From Allomyces macrogynus ATCC 38327 (lineage: Eukaryota > Blastocladiomycota > Blastocladiomycetes > Blastocladiales > Blastocladiaceae), in NCBI GenBank assembly GCA_000151295.1, contig GG745350.1, forward strand, positions 480,297 to 544,296: DNA of 64,000 nt. The letters are read 5' to 3'. Both the position numbers and the translations under genes were made by a program. The notes below the pieces were generated by a model. The model was not told where the DNA came from. It ran no database searches and worked only from the letters and a program-made list of their open reading frames with translations. Positions 44,411-54,858 of the stretch are shown here, in pieces. Within the stretch, counting starts at the first letter, position 1. Each line of letters opens with the position of its first letter.

Positions 44411-45316
44411 GACCGTTGATGCGATGGAGCAGTTCGTGCAGAAGTCAACTCTTGGTGTGATGTGATGAAGCAGTTTGGGCGGAAGTCAGTATGTTTATGT
44501 GACGCAGCACAGTTTGTGCAGAGATTGGAGTGTACTGAAGGACGTGCTGTGTCGCAATACATATTTAATCGGTCAATCTCAGCAGCTCAGCCTTGGTTTC
44601 GAGGATGTGTTTCATACCATTCTTACAAGTTGGATTCGGACTGCCGTGATGCAGACTTAGATTCATGGCCATGATTTCATTCTTTGAAAGCAATGATATA
44701 GCGTCGACTTACAAATTGAAAGAGCATTTGTCGACAGGTAAACTTGAGAGATAAATGTAATCGACAACCCTCGCCCCGCTGCATGATTAAGCCAAGCCTC
44801 GGCATCTCCAGCACCAAGTTTCATGGCATTTATTTGCTCCAAGGCTCACTTCGTGCACATCCTTTCGCATACATATTTTCTCCGGGCGGTGATTTTGCTC
44901 ATTGCGCGATGGAAGGCCGCAACGGCAATGCCGTCCCCCCCGAATACTTGGTTCTTCGTATCATGGCCGCATTTGCGATCCTTCATGCCCTCCGCGATAG
45001 GCTGCATTGGCAGTGTGTGATGTAGTGTCGGGGTGGGGTTTACGATGGGTTTGATTCGGTGCAGGTTCCTGAATGAAGGTTCATCTGCGCCCATCGCGGT
45101 CGAAATTTTATGGCTTGGGTGCTCCCGCATCAAGTCCACCTCTGACCGTGAATCCCCGACACATCCTATCCGACACGCACCACGGTCCTCCAAGAAATGG
45201 CGTGTAAGAATGGATGGTCACAGTAGATGCAATCAATGAAGCGGGTGGCGAAAGAAAGGAAACACACGGAACCCCACAATACCCATGAACAATGAGCGGG
45301 CCCGGCGTGCCGTCAC
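44411..45316. other. Intergenic region
   Basis: AT-richer than neighbouring genes. No coding region, RNA or motif was recognised. Confidence 0.45.
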
Positions 45317-47331
45317 TCACATCTCCAACGCATCGACACCGTCCGCCGCATCGTCGCGCACAAGGCACGCCTCCTCCCACTCTTCGACCGAATGCGACTC
45401 GAGGAACCCGCGGAACGTCTCGAGCGGGCACACATCGCCGTGCTCGCCACCAAACCGGCACCACGGCGCCTCCCCCTCCTCGTCATCACCGGTGGTGGCC
45501 ATGTCCGGGTCGGTCACGAGCGGCCGGCCATCGTGCAAGATGCGCACAAACTCGCGCGGCTTCCCTGTCGCGTCATCCGTCCCAGCCCATACCTCGACGA
45601 CCACATTCGACCGGTACGACGGCCACGTGTGGTGTCCCGGCGCAGCACGCAACGCACCCAACAGCCCCGACAACGTGCCGTCGTGGCTCAAGAACACGTG
45701 CAGCTTGGTCTCGACCTTCCCGCCATTCGGCATCGGCAGCGCGCCAAGCACGTCGCGCAAGAACGGGCCCATTTCAAGCCTTACAATATCGTGCCGGTGC
45801 CGGTTCGGGAAATAGTTGTTGCGGTACCAGAAATCAAACGACTTGTCGAGCCACGCCTGGTCGGCAGTCGATTCCTGCAGGCACGTGTCGGACTCGCCGT
45901 CACCGTCCTGGTCGGGGACGGCCGGGATGCCAGCGATCGTCGCGACGCGGGCGAGCGACGCGCGCGCCTCGTCGCGCGGCAGGCACGGCAGCGGTTTCGA
46001 CCAGCACCGCCGGCACCAAAGGTTCTCGATCACGGCGGGCACGCCCTTGAGCGATTCGGCGAGGGCCTTGGCCGAGGTCGTCGACTTGGCCGCCTTGAGC
46101 GGAGCGAGCGCCTCGATCCGTGCACGGTTCGCGGCGGAACGCTCCATGAAGTGCGCCCACAGCGGGGTTTGCTTGGAGAGCGCGTGCAGTCGTGCGAGGC
46201 GCTCGCACTGCACGTGCAGCTTGTTCGAGTGCAGAGGGTCAACGTCGATTGGGCGCGTGCGGATCGTCACGTGTCGGCTGGTCGGGTGGGTGCCGCGCGG
46301 GTAGAGGCCTTGCAGGAGTGACTGGGCCGAGTGGATCGTGCGGCTACGAGGGTGGAGAGAGTGGGTGAGTAGATGAGGACGGTGCAGAGGTAAGGAGGGT
46401 GGAGAAGGACGGACCTGATGGCCGTCGCGTGCACGTTCACTTCGTCGGGGTTGAGCATGGCCGAGAGGAACCCGAGTTGGTCGACTAACGTACGAAGCGA
46501 CATCAACGTGAGTCTCTCGCCCTCGCCCTCCCGCACGATCCCAACCCGCCCAACGCACACGTACCGTAAATCTCGCGCATTTGGTGCCCAAAATCGATAA
46601 ACATGGCGCGCCCCTTGGCTGTCAAGTCCGCCAACGCGCACGTGCCCGCCCACATGCGCGGCATCCACGGCTTTTCCGAGATCTTCGTCACCTTTTTTGA
46701 GACGAGCACCTCGAGATCGGTGTTGGTCTCCTCGGCCGGCGGCGGGCTCGCGTCGTGCAAGAACATGTACTCGACGTTGTTGCAGTTCCACGTCACGTTG
46801 CCGGCCACGTCGTCGCGCATCATGTTCTGCGGCGCGCGGTCGCCGTGCCGCGCGATGAGCACGGCCTTGCCAAGCGTGAGGCCCGACACACCGAGGACCG
46901 AAGGGCGCGTGTAGGTTGGTGGCGTCGGGGTGTCAGCCGAACAGTAGGTTCGCGACGACGGATGCGTTTGCATGGCGCGCATCACGCGGTCGAAGTACTG
47001 CTTGGTTTCTGTTGCGACGGGAAGCGAGGGAAGGAGGGGTCAGCAAATGTTGGAAGCGTGGCACAAACGAATATGACGATTAAATTGATGGCGTACTTTC
47101 TGCATGTGCGATAGAGTCGGCAGTTGAAGCATTGGAAGGAGCTGCCGCGGCGTGCGCGTACTCGACGAGAACCCGATCGACGGAGCGCACGGCGACGCGC
47201 GAGCGGAACGTCAGGACGACGGCGGCGGTGCCGAGGACCGCCATCACCGCAATGATCAGGACACGGGGTGAGGGCTATCGGCGGGAGCGCAAAATGAGCT
47301 TTTCGCCAGCTTTCGACGTTACCGGCCACAT
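45317..47331 (-). CDS. Histidine acid phosphatase copy D, intact type II membrane protein
   Basis: A tiny first exon (47331-47323, MWP) splices to an exon with the membrane anchor (RVLIIAVMAVLGTAAVVLTF). The following exon carries KAVLIARHGDRAPQNMMRDD, then LTAKGRAMFIDFGHQMREIY. A short exon has LVDQLGFLSAMLNPDEVNV. The large last exon (about 46345-45317) contains AQSLLQGLYPRGTHPTSRHV, the Cys pair region LWCRRCWSKPLPC, and VFLSHDGTLSGLLGALRAAP. Both catalytic motifs, RHGDRAP and HD, are intact. Compared with copies A-C it has an insert with a DQDGDGESD acidic stretch and a longer C-terminus (DDAADGVDALEM). Its GC content is higher than copies A and B. It is the most diverged of the four and may be the oldest; it lies about 9.5 kb from copy C. 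Confidence 0.82.
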
Positions 47332-48446
47332 CGACCGCGAAAGAGAGCCCCTCCACGCACCATATTTCGCCGCGACGTGGAATCATCCTTGTCGGCGGCG
47401 TTGAGCGGCAGCAGCGGCGTCAAAGCGGTCGGGAGCAAAGGAGAAGAGCTGGCGCGGCGATAGTCGGGCCGTGGAAACCGCGTTTGCGCGGTCCGGGCGG
47501 CGCGCCCGAACGACATGGCGGGCGAGGCAGGAGCAGGAGCAGGCGAGGAAGCAGATGATGATGGAGCGGCCATTGTTGTTGGGTTGCAGGAAGAGAGAGA
47601 GAGCGAGGAAGCAGCAGTGATCACAGGGAAGACGGCAGTTCGACGGCGTCGACGGTGACGGCGGCCACGCGATGCGGGCCGGAAAAGGGTCTACGGCAGG
47701 TGCGTCGGGCGTGTGCCGACAGAGGAGCAAGGGGATGGAGCGTGGCCGACTCGGTGGTCGGCGGCCGTGCGTTTGCGTTGGAGAGAAGAGAAGGTATGGA
47801 TGAGTGTGGCCTATCCCCTCTTGAACGCAGCCTCCGCTCACGCAGCCGATGAAAACGTGCCGAGCGCCACGGCTGCGACCGCGAGCACGGCCGTCTCGGT
47901 CTGACCCCGACACGGACCGCGCGCGTGCGAGCACGCGGCTGTCATGAGCGTCCGCACGCTGCGTGCGCAGCGCTCAGCGTCGCGATCGTAGAGACCGGCG
48001 TGAACGAGTTGACCGGAGCAAGGAAAAGCACACGGAACGCGCTCGTGCGAGACACTTTCGAATGCCGGCGCCATGATCAGCTAAGTTGGTCAGCATGGAG
48101 CCAGAGGAAAATCAGAAGCGGATCGCACAGATACTGACAACTCGCGGCGAGTGCAAGTCAACGTCCGTGCGAAAGTGCAATCTCAGTCGTCGTGTCGCGC
48201 AGTGGGACGGGAAATATCGAACGCGCGTGCCCCTATTTGTCTGCAGTCTTCTACAATCCGTCGTGTCGCCCAGACACACTTCGTCCACCCGACAGTCTAG
48301 TCTCCTCGCCACGTCGTGTCGCAGCACGCCCGCCCGAGTCGTGACGACTCGGACAAAGCGCGCGGAAACAGCCGCTCCTCGCACTCAACTACAAAACTCT
48401 TGTTCGTCAGTCGCTGCTCCTCAAAATTCCCGACAAAACAAACACG
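47332..48446. other. Intergenic region upstream of phosphatase copy D
   Basis: It contains a minus-strand open frame (47319-47624) that abuts the phosphatase start but is out of phase with its second exon, and a short hydrophobic minus-strand ORF (47838-48074). Neither is supported as a gene. Confidence 0.4.
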
Positions 48447-49959
48447 TCAAAACACACCAAACTTGACCAGCAGCGCCAACGCCGTCCATACTGACTCGTC
48501 CCGCCGCGCCACGGCCTCGATCCGCGCCCACGTCGCCGTCACCCCTCCACCGCGTCGTCGTCGGGCAAGCGCACGTTGACATTGCGCGTACAGCTGCGCG
48601 ACTCGGTCCGGACCGCCGAGCTCGCGCTCAAGTGCCGCGCGCGTGCATTCGAGCAGGTGGTATACGGACGTGGGTAATGGAGGTGTGGGATCGAGCGGCG
48701 GCGATGCGGGGGGTGATGCGGGAGGGACGGGGGGTCCACGAGCGTGCCGTCGTTTTGGTGGCTGCAGGCTCCGGTCGCCGGTGGAGGGGGTGGAGGGCGG
48801 GCTGGGCTGTGCGACGGGCTGTCTGAAGCACCTTTTCGGTGCGGCCGGTGGTTCGGGTGGAGGCGCCGTGCGTGGGACGTCCTGGTAGAGGGATGTGTCG
48901 GTGTCGATAATGGCACGCGCACGCGAGATAAAGTCGACGATCACGGGCATATGCAGCACCTGCTCGGCTGTTGGGCGCCGTCGCGGGTCCTTGTCGAGCA
49001 AGCGATACACGAGAGACCATACGGCGGGCGGGATGCACGGCGACGTGATCCAGCTAGATGCACATGCAGGTCAGTCTTCTGCGCACCTACTCCACCCGCG
49101 CGCCTAGGATATCGTCAAAAACGGAACGTACTCGTCGCGGTGCGCCGGGAACGGATCCTCGACAATCTGACGCATCAGCGGCGCAAGACTCGCCGCGGCA
49201 AACGGCCTCCTGAGCGTGCACAGCTCGAACAAGACGACACCACACGCCCATATGTCGGCGGGCAGCCCGTACGACTCGCCGCGACATATTTCCGGCGCCA
49301 AGTAGTACGGCGTCCCAATCGCCGTCGTTGTCGCGTCCCACGGCGACGCCAGCGGTTTAGCGATCCCAAAGTCGCCGAGCTTCACGAGTACGGCTGACCG
49401 CGCGACAACGTGCAGGAAAATATTCTTTGCCTTGATATCACGGTGGAGAATGCCGTGTGCGTGTAGTGCGCTCACACCGAGGCACAGTTGTATGAAGATG
49501 GCGAAAATGGAGGTCGGCGAGAGTGCGCGCGACGCGGCGGCGCGACGCTGCAGGTACTGCGAGAGGTCACCTACCGCTCAAAACGTCAGTTGACGTGCAC
49601 AGCGATCGCATCACAAGGGTGGAGAGCGCACCGGCGTTGGCGTACTCCGTAATCATGACAATCCGTGCATCATCGACGGCCCAGTCGAGCAGCCGCACGA
49701 CATTCGGGTGACGCACGGCCGAGAGCAGTTGCGGCTCACGTTGCGGGTCCGTGATGCCGTCGCGCACGCTCTTGTCGAGAGAAATGGTCTTCAGGACGAT
49801 TTTCCTCGGGAAAGTCGTGGAATTCCTAATTTCGCGCTGCAGCAAGTCGACCCGGCCGTAGGATCCACGGCCCAAACAAGTGCGCGCCGTGTATTCGTGG
49901 AGCGGGACCGCCGTGAGGGTGCGAGGTAGCCTCATACTTGCAGCTTCTAGAGGGATCAT
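48447..49959 (-). CDS. NEK-like serine/threonine protein kinase
   Basis: Three exons join in frame: 49959-49632, 49570-49132 and 49053-48447, giving 457 residues. The kinase domain starts at about residue 20 with the glycine loop CLGRGSYGRV, the ATP-binding Lys in KIVLKTISLD, and HPNVVRLLDWAVDDARIVMI. Splicing restores EYANAGDLSQYL. The catalytic loop is HGILHRDIKAKNIFL, the metal loop LGDFGIAK, and the activation segment ends GTPYYLAPE. The HRDIKxxNIFL form is typical of NIMA-related kinases, which act in mitosis and cilia. The tail after about residue 290 is Pro-rich and disordered, ending in a helical segment (YHLLECTRAALERELGGPD). All catalytic residues are present. The start could also be the ATG at 49935. 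Confidence 0.88.
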
Positions 49960-51803
49960 CGCTTGCTACAGAGCCAGCATGGGGTTGTCGCGACAGGAGG
50001 GGTGCTGCTGCTGAGCGCAGGGATGGCGACTGGGCGGAGCATGGTGGCGGAGAGGTTGAGCGTGGCGAGAGAAGAGCAGTTGTCGCAATATTTGGCCGAT
50101 ATCGCTGCCGTTATGTCGGAGCAGGGGCCATGAACGGGGTCTGCGAGGGGGTGCTTGATTAACGATGGGCACCTAAACGACAGATGGAGGCAGGTTGACG
50201 CGCTCCGCTCATTCTCCACCGTGACAATTTAGGGTATCTTCCGCTCGCACGTATTCATTGCAACTGGTTAGAATGGAGACTTGGCTCGTTAGAGTCCGTT
50301 GGAGCAGTGATCAGCGACAGTTGGTGCTCTGAACAGCTCCCGCGTCTGTGACTTGGACTTGACAAACGATCTGAGCACGCTCCGCTTTGCAATCCCCTTT
50401 GCGAGCTCCGGCGACCTTGATGTAGTTCAGCGGCGATGGCATATCGTGGAGGTATTTGCTCTTCTTGAATTTCGTTTTTCCTCCAAGAAATTTGGCGCGG
50501 ATATGCATCCACAGCGACTTCATGGGTTCGGTCAAGAGGCATGGTCACCTGTAAATACTGGTTACACGGCCAACCTTGGTAGTGGGTTACTCGTACTGCT
50601 CACGGCAAAGTACAGGAGATCCACTGAGCTGTTCATCATCCTGGGCGAGAATCACAATGCGGCTACAACGCGCAACACTGAGACACTGAAGAACATCCAC
50701 CCACTACACTTGTCCCAACCTGTTTTGAGATGAGGCAGCTGGGAGCCCATCTATGCGCCAGCCACGCTTCGCAAGAGCAAAGCAGATTCTAGTGGCACGA
50801 GCAGGCCGGATCCAGCCGGGTTATGCTGTCGAATGGCACTATCAAGGTAAACTTGTCATTTCCTTTGTCTCCCCAGCTCAGTGCCCGTGACGGTCCGTTG
50901 CGCGGCGGACCAGCCGGTGAGGGTGGAGAGGTTAGAATGGCGGTCGATGTAGCCTCCCATGGCCTTTGGGTTGGTCCGCGTCGGCCATCATGACGTTTTG
51001 GGTGCTCACCTTCAATCGACCACGGATTGATATCCGTGAAATTGACCCAGGTCAGAGCGCTTCTGCGCGCGCGGGCCATCAATACCTGCGTTCTAAGTCT
51101 CAGGCTTAGCTGGTACGCGTGGAGTAACTGTGGTGACCTACGATTGATAACACAGTGATCTGATGAAATCGGGCCACCGACTCCAGTCTGACCGCACCAC
51201 CATTCGCACGCGAGCAGCACGAATTTGTGACGGGCACATGCGTGCGATTTCGTGCATTTTGTCGATGCGCGAAGAGGCACCCAGACTGAGGCCAAGCAAG
51301 CGGGTCGTCGATGGCCCCGCCGATGGAAACGTTGCAAACAGATTGGAGGATCGCCTCGCAGGATAGATTACATCGCGACGCGATCACGTGAAGAATATGC
51401 ACCGTGTCAAGCCGGGGCTGCCATGGCACGCGTGGTTGGCAGGTGGCTGGGCGTTTGGGTCGGGCCGATGAGCGCAATCAACGTGCCTGGCTGCTCTGGC
51501 TGGCAGGGTTACGCAGCCCAGGTGTCCGCTCCAAATCCCGTCCTCCCCGCTTGGCGGCGCCGTCGCCCATTGTCCTCCCCGGCGCGCTCGCATGCGATCA
51601 CGACTTGGTGCATTCGGCTGCCCGAACGACGCTCCCCACGCCGTCCCCGCCCCGGCCCGCCAACATTGGGGGAGCCGCGCCTCCTCCCGCACCCTTGCAA
51701 CCCGACGACTTGACCCGCGGCCACCACCGTCGCCCCGCACCACTTCGCCGCCGTCCGCGCGGCCGGCCCCGCGCCCGTGCCCGCGCCCCCGACGTTCTCC
51801 ACC
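49960..51803. other. Long intergenic region, no confident gene
   Basis: Short ORFs occur on both strands (for example 50353-50733 plus, 50789-51337 minus), none with recognisable content. It should contain the promoters of the kinase (-) and the SPRY gene (+). Confidence 0.4.
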
Positions 51804-53286
51804 ATGTGGATGCTCAACGAGGAGCTTCCCCAGTGGATTAATGTCCTGCTCATCCTCGCACTCGGCCTCATCGTCGTGCTCGGCCCCGCCGGCCTCTTCT
51901 ACGCCTATTGCCTCCCGAAAATCCTGGACCACCTGCGCGCACGCGGCGCTGTACCCGAATGGATTGCCATGCGTCGTTCCCCATCGTCCACGACGAGCGC
52001 TCGTGCCAACGAGGCCGGCGAGGCCAATGGCACGCTGCGCACCCCCACGAGCGATCTCGATCGCGAGGCCGCTCGTTTCCACATGGAACTCGTCAAGCCC
52101 GACCTGGTGCTCGACACGGAAAGTCGATTCCGGTACATTTCCGCTCAGTCCATCACTCCTTGACCCATGACCACAAAATTTCACCATCCACTCACGAATT
52201 CCCCTATCAAATCTGCACCTAGCATCAACGAACACGGCCCACTCGCATGGGAGTTCCTGCCGCCCGCCATGGACCGCGCCAACCCGAGCCACATCCACGC
52301 GCTCGTGCGCAATGGCACGACGCTGCTGTTCATGGGCAAGCCCCGCACCATCCAGACGCAGCTGCCCATCCCGACCTCGCTACACTTCAAGAACACCTTT
52401 TATTTCGAAGTCACCGTCAACTCCAAGCCGGGCGGGTCGCTCGTCTCGATTGGGCTCGCGCCGCGCAAGTACCCCGAGTACATGCTCGGGCCCGGCTGGG
52501 TCGCGCCGTCGGTCGGGTTCCGGTCGGACGGGAAAAAGTTTGTCGATGGACGGTCCGGCACGACGGGCACGCTCTACGGAGAGGTGTATACGGGCGGCGA
52601 CGTGATTGGCTGCGGCTTGTACGCTCTTGGCTAGACGTTGCGGCTTGGCGACATTCGACACTCACCTCTCTCTCTAAACCACTAGCAATGCGGCCCGCGG
52701 CTCCGTCTTCTTCACCAAGAACGGGCGCGCGCTCGACGCGGCGACCGACGAGATCCCCGCCAACGTTGCCATGTTCCCGACGATCGGCGCGACGCGTGGC
52801 GTCTACGTCGACGTGAATTTCGGTCAAGATCCGTTCAAGTTCAAGCAGGCCAACCAGTACAACCTCGGGTTCATGACCGATCTGCTCCCGACCTACGACC
52901 TGACCACGCTCGCCAAAGACCCGGACCTCGAAGCCGACTCGGTCGTCGAATTACCGCGCGCCGTCGTGCGCTGGTCGCTCAACAGTTACCGATCGATGCC
53001 GCCCGAGTACGACGGCGAAGTCGTGGCGCCGCTCGAGCCGTCGCTGCCGCGGTCCGTGAGAAGTACGCGGTCGCAACTCGCGCAGGCGGCGACGATTGAT
53101 CGGGTCGACGAGGAGGAGAGCCCGTGTGACGCTGGACCGTCGTGGCCGAGCCCGACGGCGAGGCGAGCGAGCAGCAGTAGCTGCGCCGGGATACCCGACA
53201 TGTACGCGACCACGATTCCGTCTTTGCGCCACCGCCCGTCGCTCGACCGACGAAGAGATTTGGGGCCGCCGCCAGATCCAGGGTGA
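51804..53286 (+). CDS. SSH4/EAR1-like membrane protein with SPRY domain
   Basis: Three exons join in frame: 51804-52132, 52223-52618 and 52686-53286, giving 441 residues. A membrane segment lies near the N-terminus (INVLLILALGLIVVLGPAGL, about residues 12-31). A SPRY/B30.2 domain follows (residues 150-310): TFYFEVTVNSKPGGSLVSIG, VGFRSDGKKF, and across intron 2 CGFNAARGSVFFTKNGRALD, then MFPTIGATRGVYVDVNFGQ. This order of membrane anchor and SPRY is that of fungal Ssh4 and Ear1, adaptors that recruit the Rsp5 ubiquitin ligase to membrane cargo in endosomes and vacuole. The C-terminal tail is Ser/Arg-rich. An obvious PPxY Rsp5-binding motif was not seen; SMPPEYDG is the nearest. Introns begin GTACAT and GTACGC. 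Confidence 0.85.
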
Positions 53287-53501
53287 GCGCTCGCATCCGC
53301 GCCGACCCAGCGTGCGTGTACCCGCTGCACACCGATCCGACGTGCAATGCGCACTGCTTTATTCGAGACCTATACGTCCTGCAATACCCGTCACCTGTCC
53401 AGCCAAAAATATACTGTATCGTAGCCTTGAAAACACGCCCAGACAGATATCTTCAAATTGCACAGCACCCAAACACCACACCGTAAAAAATCGCGCGCGA
53501 C

Positions 53502-54255
53502 CTACTTCCCCTTGGCCGTCTTGGCCTTCTCCTTGGCCTTGCGCTTCGCTTCCTTTTCGGCCTCTTTCGCCCTCTTCTTGGCGTCCTTTTCCGCGCGCTT
53601 CGCCTCCTTCTCGGCCTCCTTGGCGCGCTTCTTGGCCTCCTTGTCGTCCTCATCGGCCTTGACCTTCTTGGTCACCGCCGCGGCCTCATCCGGCACCACC
53701 TCGTCCACCTCGTCTGGCTTGCGCTTGCGCTTCTTACACTTCTCCTCCTCGTCCGCATCCTTCTCCACCGGGACCACCGCCGGCTTCGCGACCACCACCA
53801 CCGTTGGGACCCCCCTCGCCGCCGGATTCACATCACCACCGCGCGCAATCAGCGGGACTCCGTCTTTCCCCACTGGCAACACCACTTCCGTGCGTTTCGG
53901 TACACACCCGCGCAATGCGCCGAAGAATCGGAAACTGCACATGGCCGCGGTCGCTGGGAACCCGGTTTTCGTCACAGCAGCGACGATCTTGTCCCAGGTC
54001 GCACCCGAGCTGTACCAGAGCCGCGGGTTCGCGAGCTTGTGGTTGGCGGGAGCCAGCGGGAGTTTGGGGACGCCCGTCGTGGAGAGGGTCGAGAGCAGCG
54101 CGCCGTCGGCGGTCGGGGGCCATTGTGGGATGTTGGTGATGCGGACGTCGGTGACCTGAAAGGTAGCAGCGGAGGTGACGGGTCAGCGGAACCATGGGGT
54201 TCGTGGATCGTGCGGGTCTGGAGCGGACAAGTACTTCGAGGATTTGCTTGGCCAT
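53502..54255 (-). CDS. Uncharacterised protein with Lys/Glu-rich C-terminal helix
   Basis: Two exons join in frame: 54255-54235 (MAKQILE) and 54155-53502, giving 224 residues. The first 100 residues look folded (VTDVRITNIPQWPPTADGAL, NHKLANPRLWYSSGATWDKI, AAMCSFRFFGAL). The second half is KKRKRKPDE followed by about 50 residues of EAKKRAKEAEKEAKR-type repeats, a single charged helix or coiled coil with strong nuclear or nucleolar character. I do not recognise the family. The intron starts GTACTT. Confidence 0.65.
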
Positions 54256-54858
54256 GATGGTCGGTGCCGGTATTGCTGGTTCGTGGGGTTGGATCCGGTT
54301 GGCGCGAGCTGGGTGAGAGATTTGCAGCTAGTGGTCGATATCCAAGAGCCGGTCGAAAGTCGGTTTTCGTGAAGGGCCGCAGCAGTGGTTGATGTTAACT
54401 CCAAACCTTTCGAGTCGAACCACCTTCACATCCATCCAACACCCGCCAGGCCCCACAACCGACCCGTCAACCACCAACAAAAATCTCCTCCGCCACAGCA
54501 CTATGATCTGGTCTTGGTCGAGAAGTCGCTGAAATGCAGGGGGAGCACCTTTCGTCAACCGGGAATCCCTTTGGGTGACCTGTGCCAGACGGAGAGGTGC
54601 TCTCAGGCAACCGCATGCTGGCAAGGCGTACTTGCCTTTTGGTCTTTCGGGACGAAGGGGCCGGTCACTCGCTTGTTCTCGCAGAGCACGTCCAGAAAAT
54701 CCACCCCGACTGCGCGGGTGCGCCACGCACGGTCGGGACTAATATCAGACCCTGGGACATGAAATTGCAAACTCTTTTGCTGGCTTTACGTACACTGGAG
54801 AGCATAACGGCGACGTGAATTCAAAAACTGTTGACACAAACGAGAACACCCGTTCAAA
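54256..54858. other. Intergenic region
   Basis: It separates the start of the Lys-rich-tail gene (54255, -) from the stop of the TANGO6-like gene (54859, -). Nothing was recognised. Confidence 0.45.
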
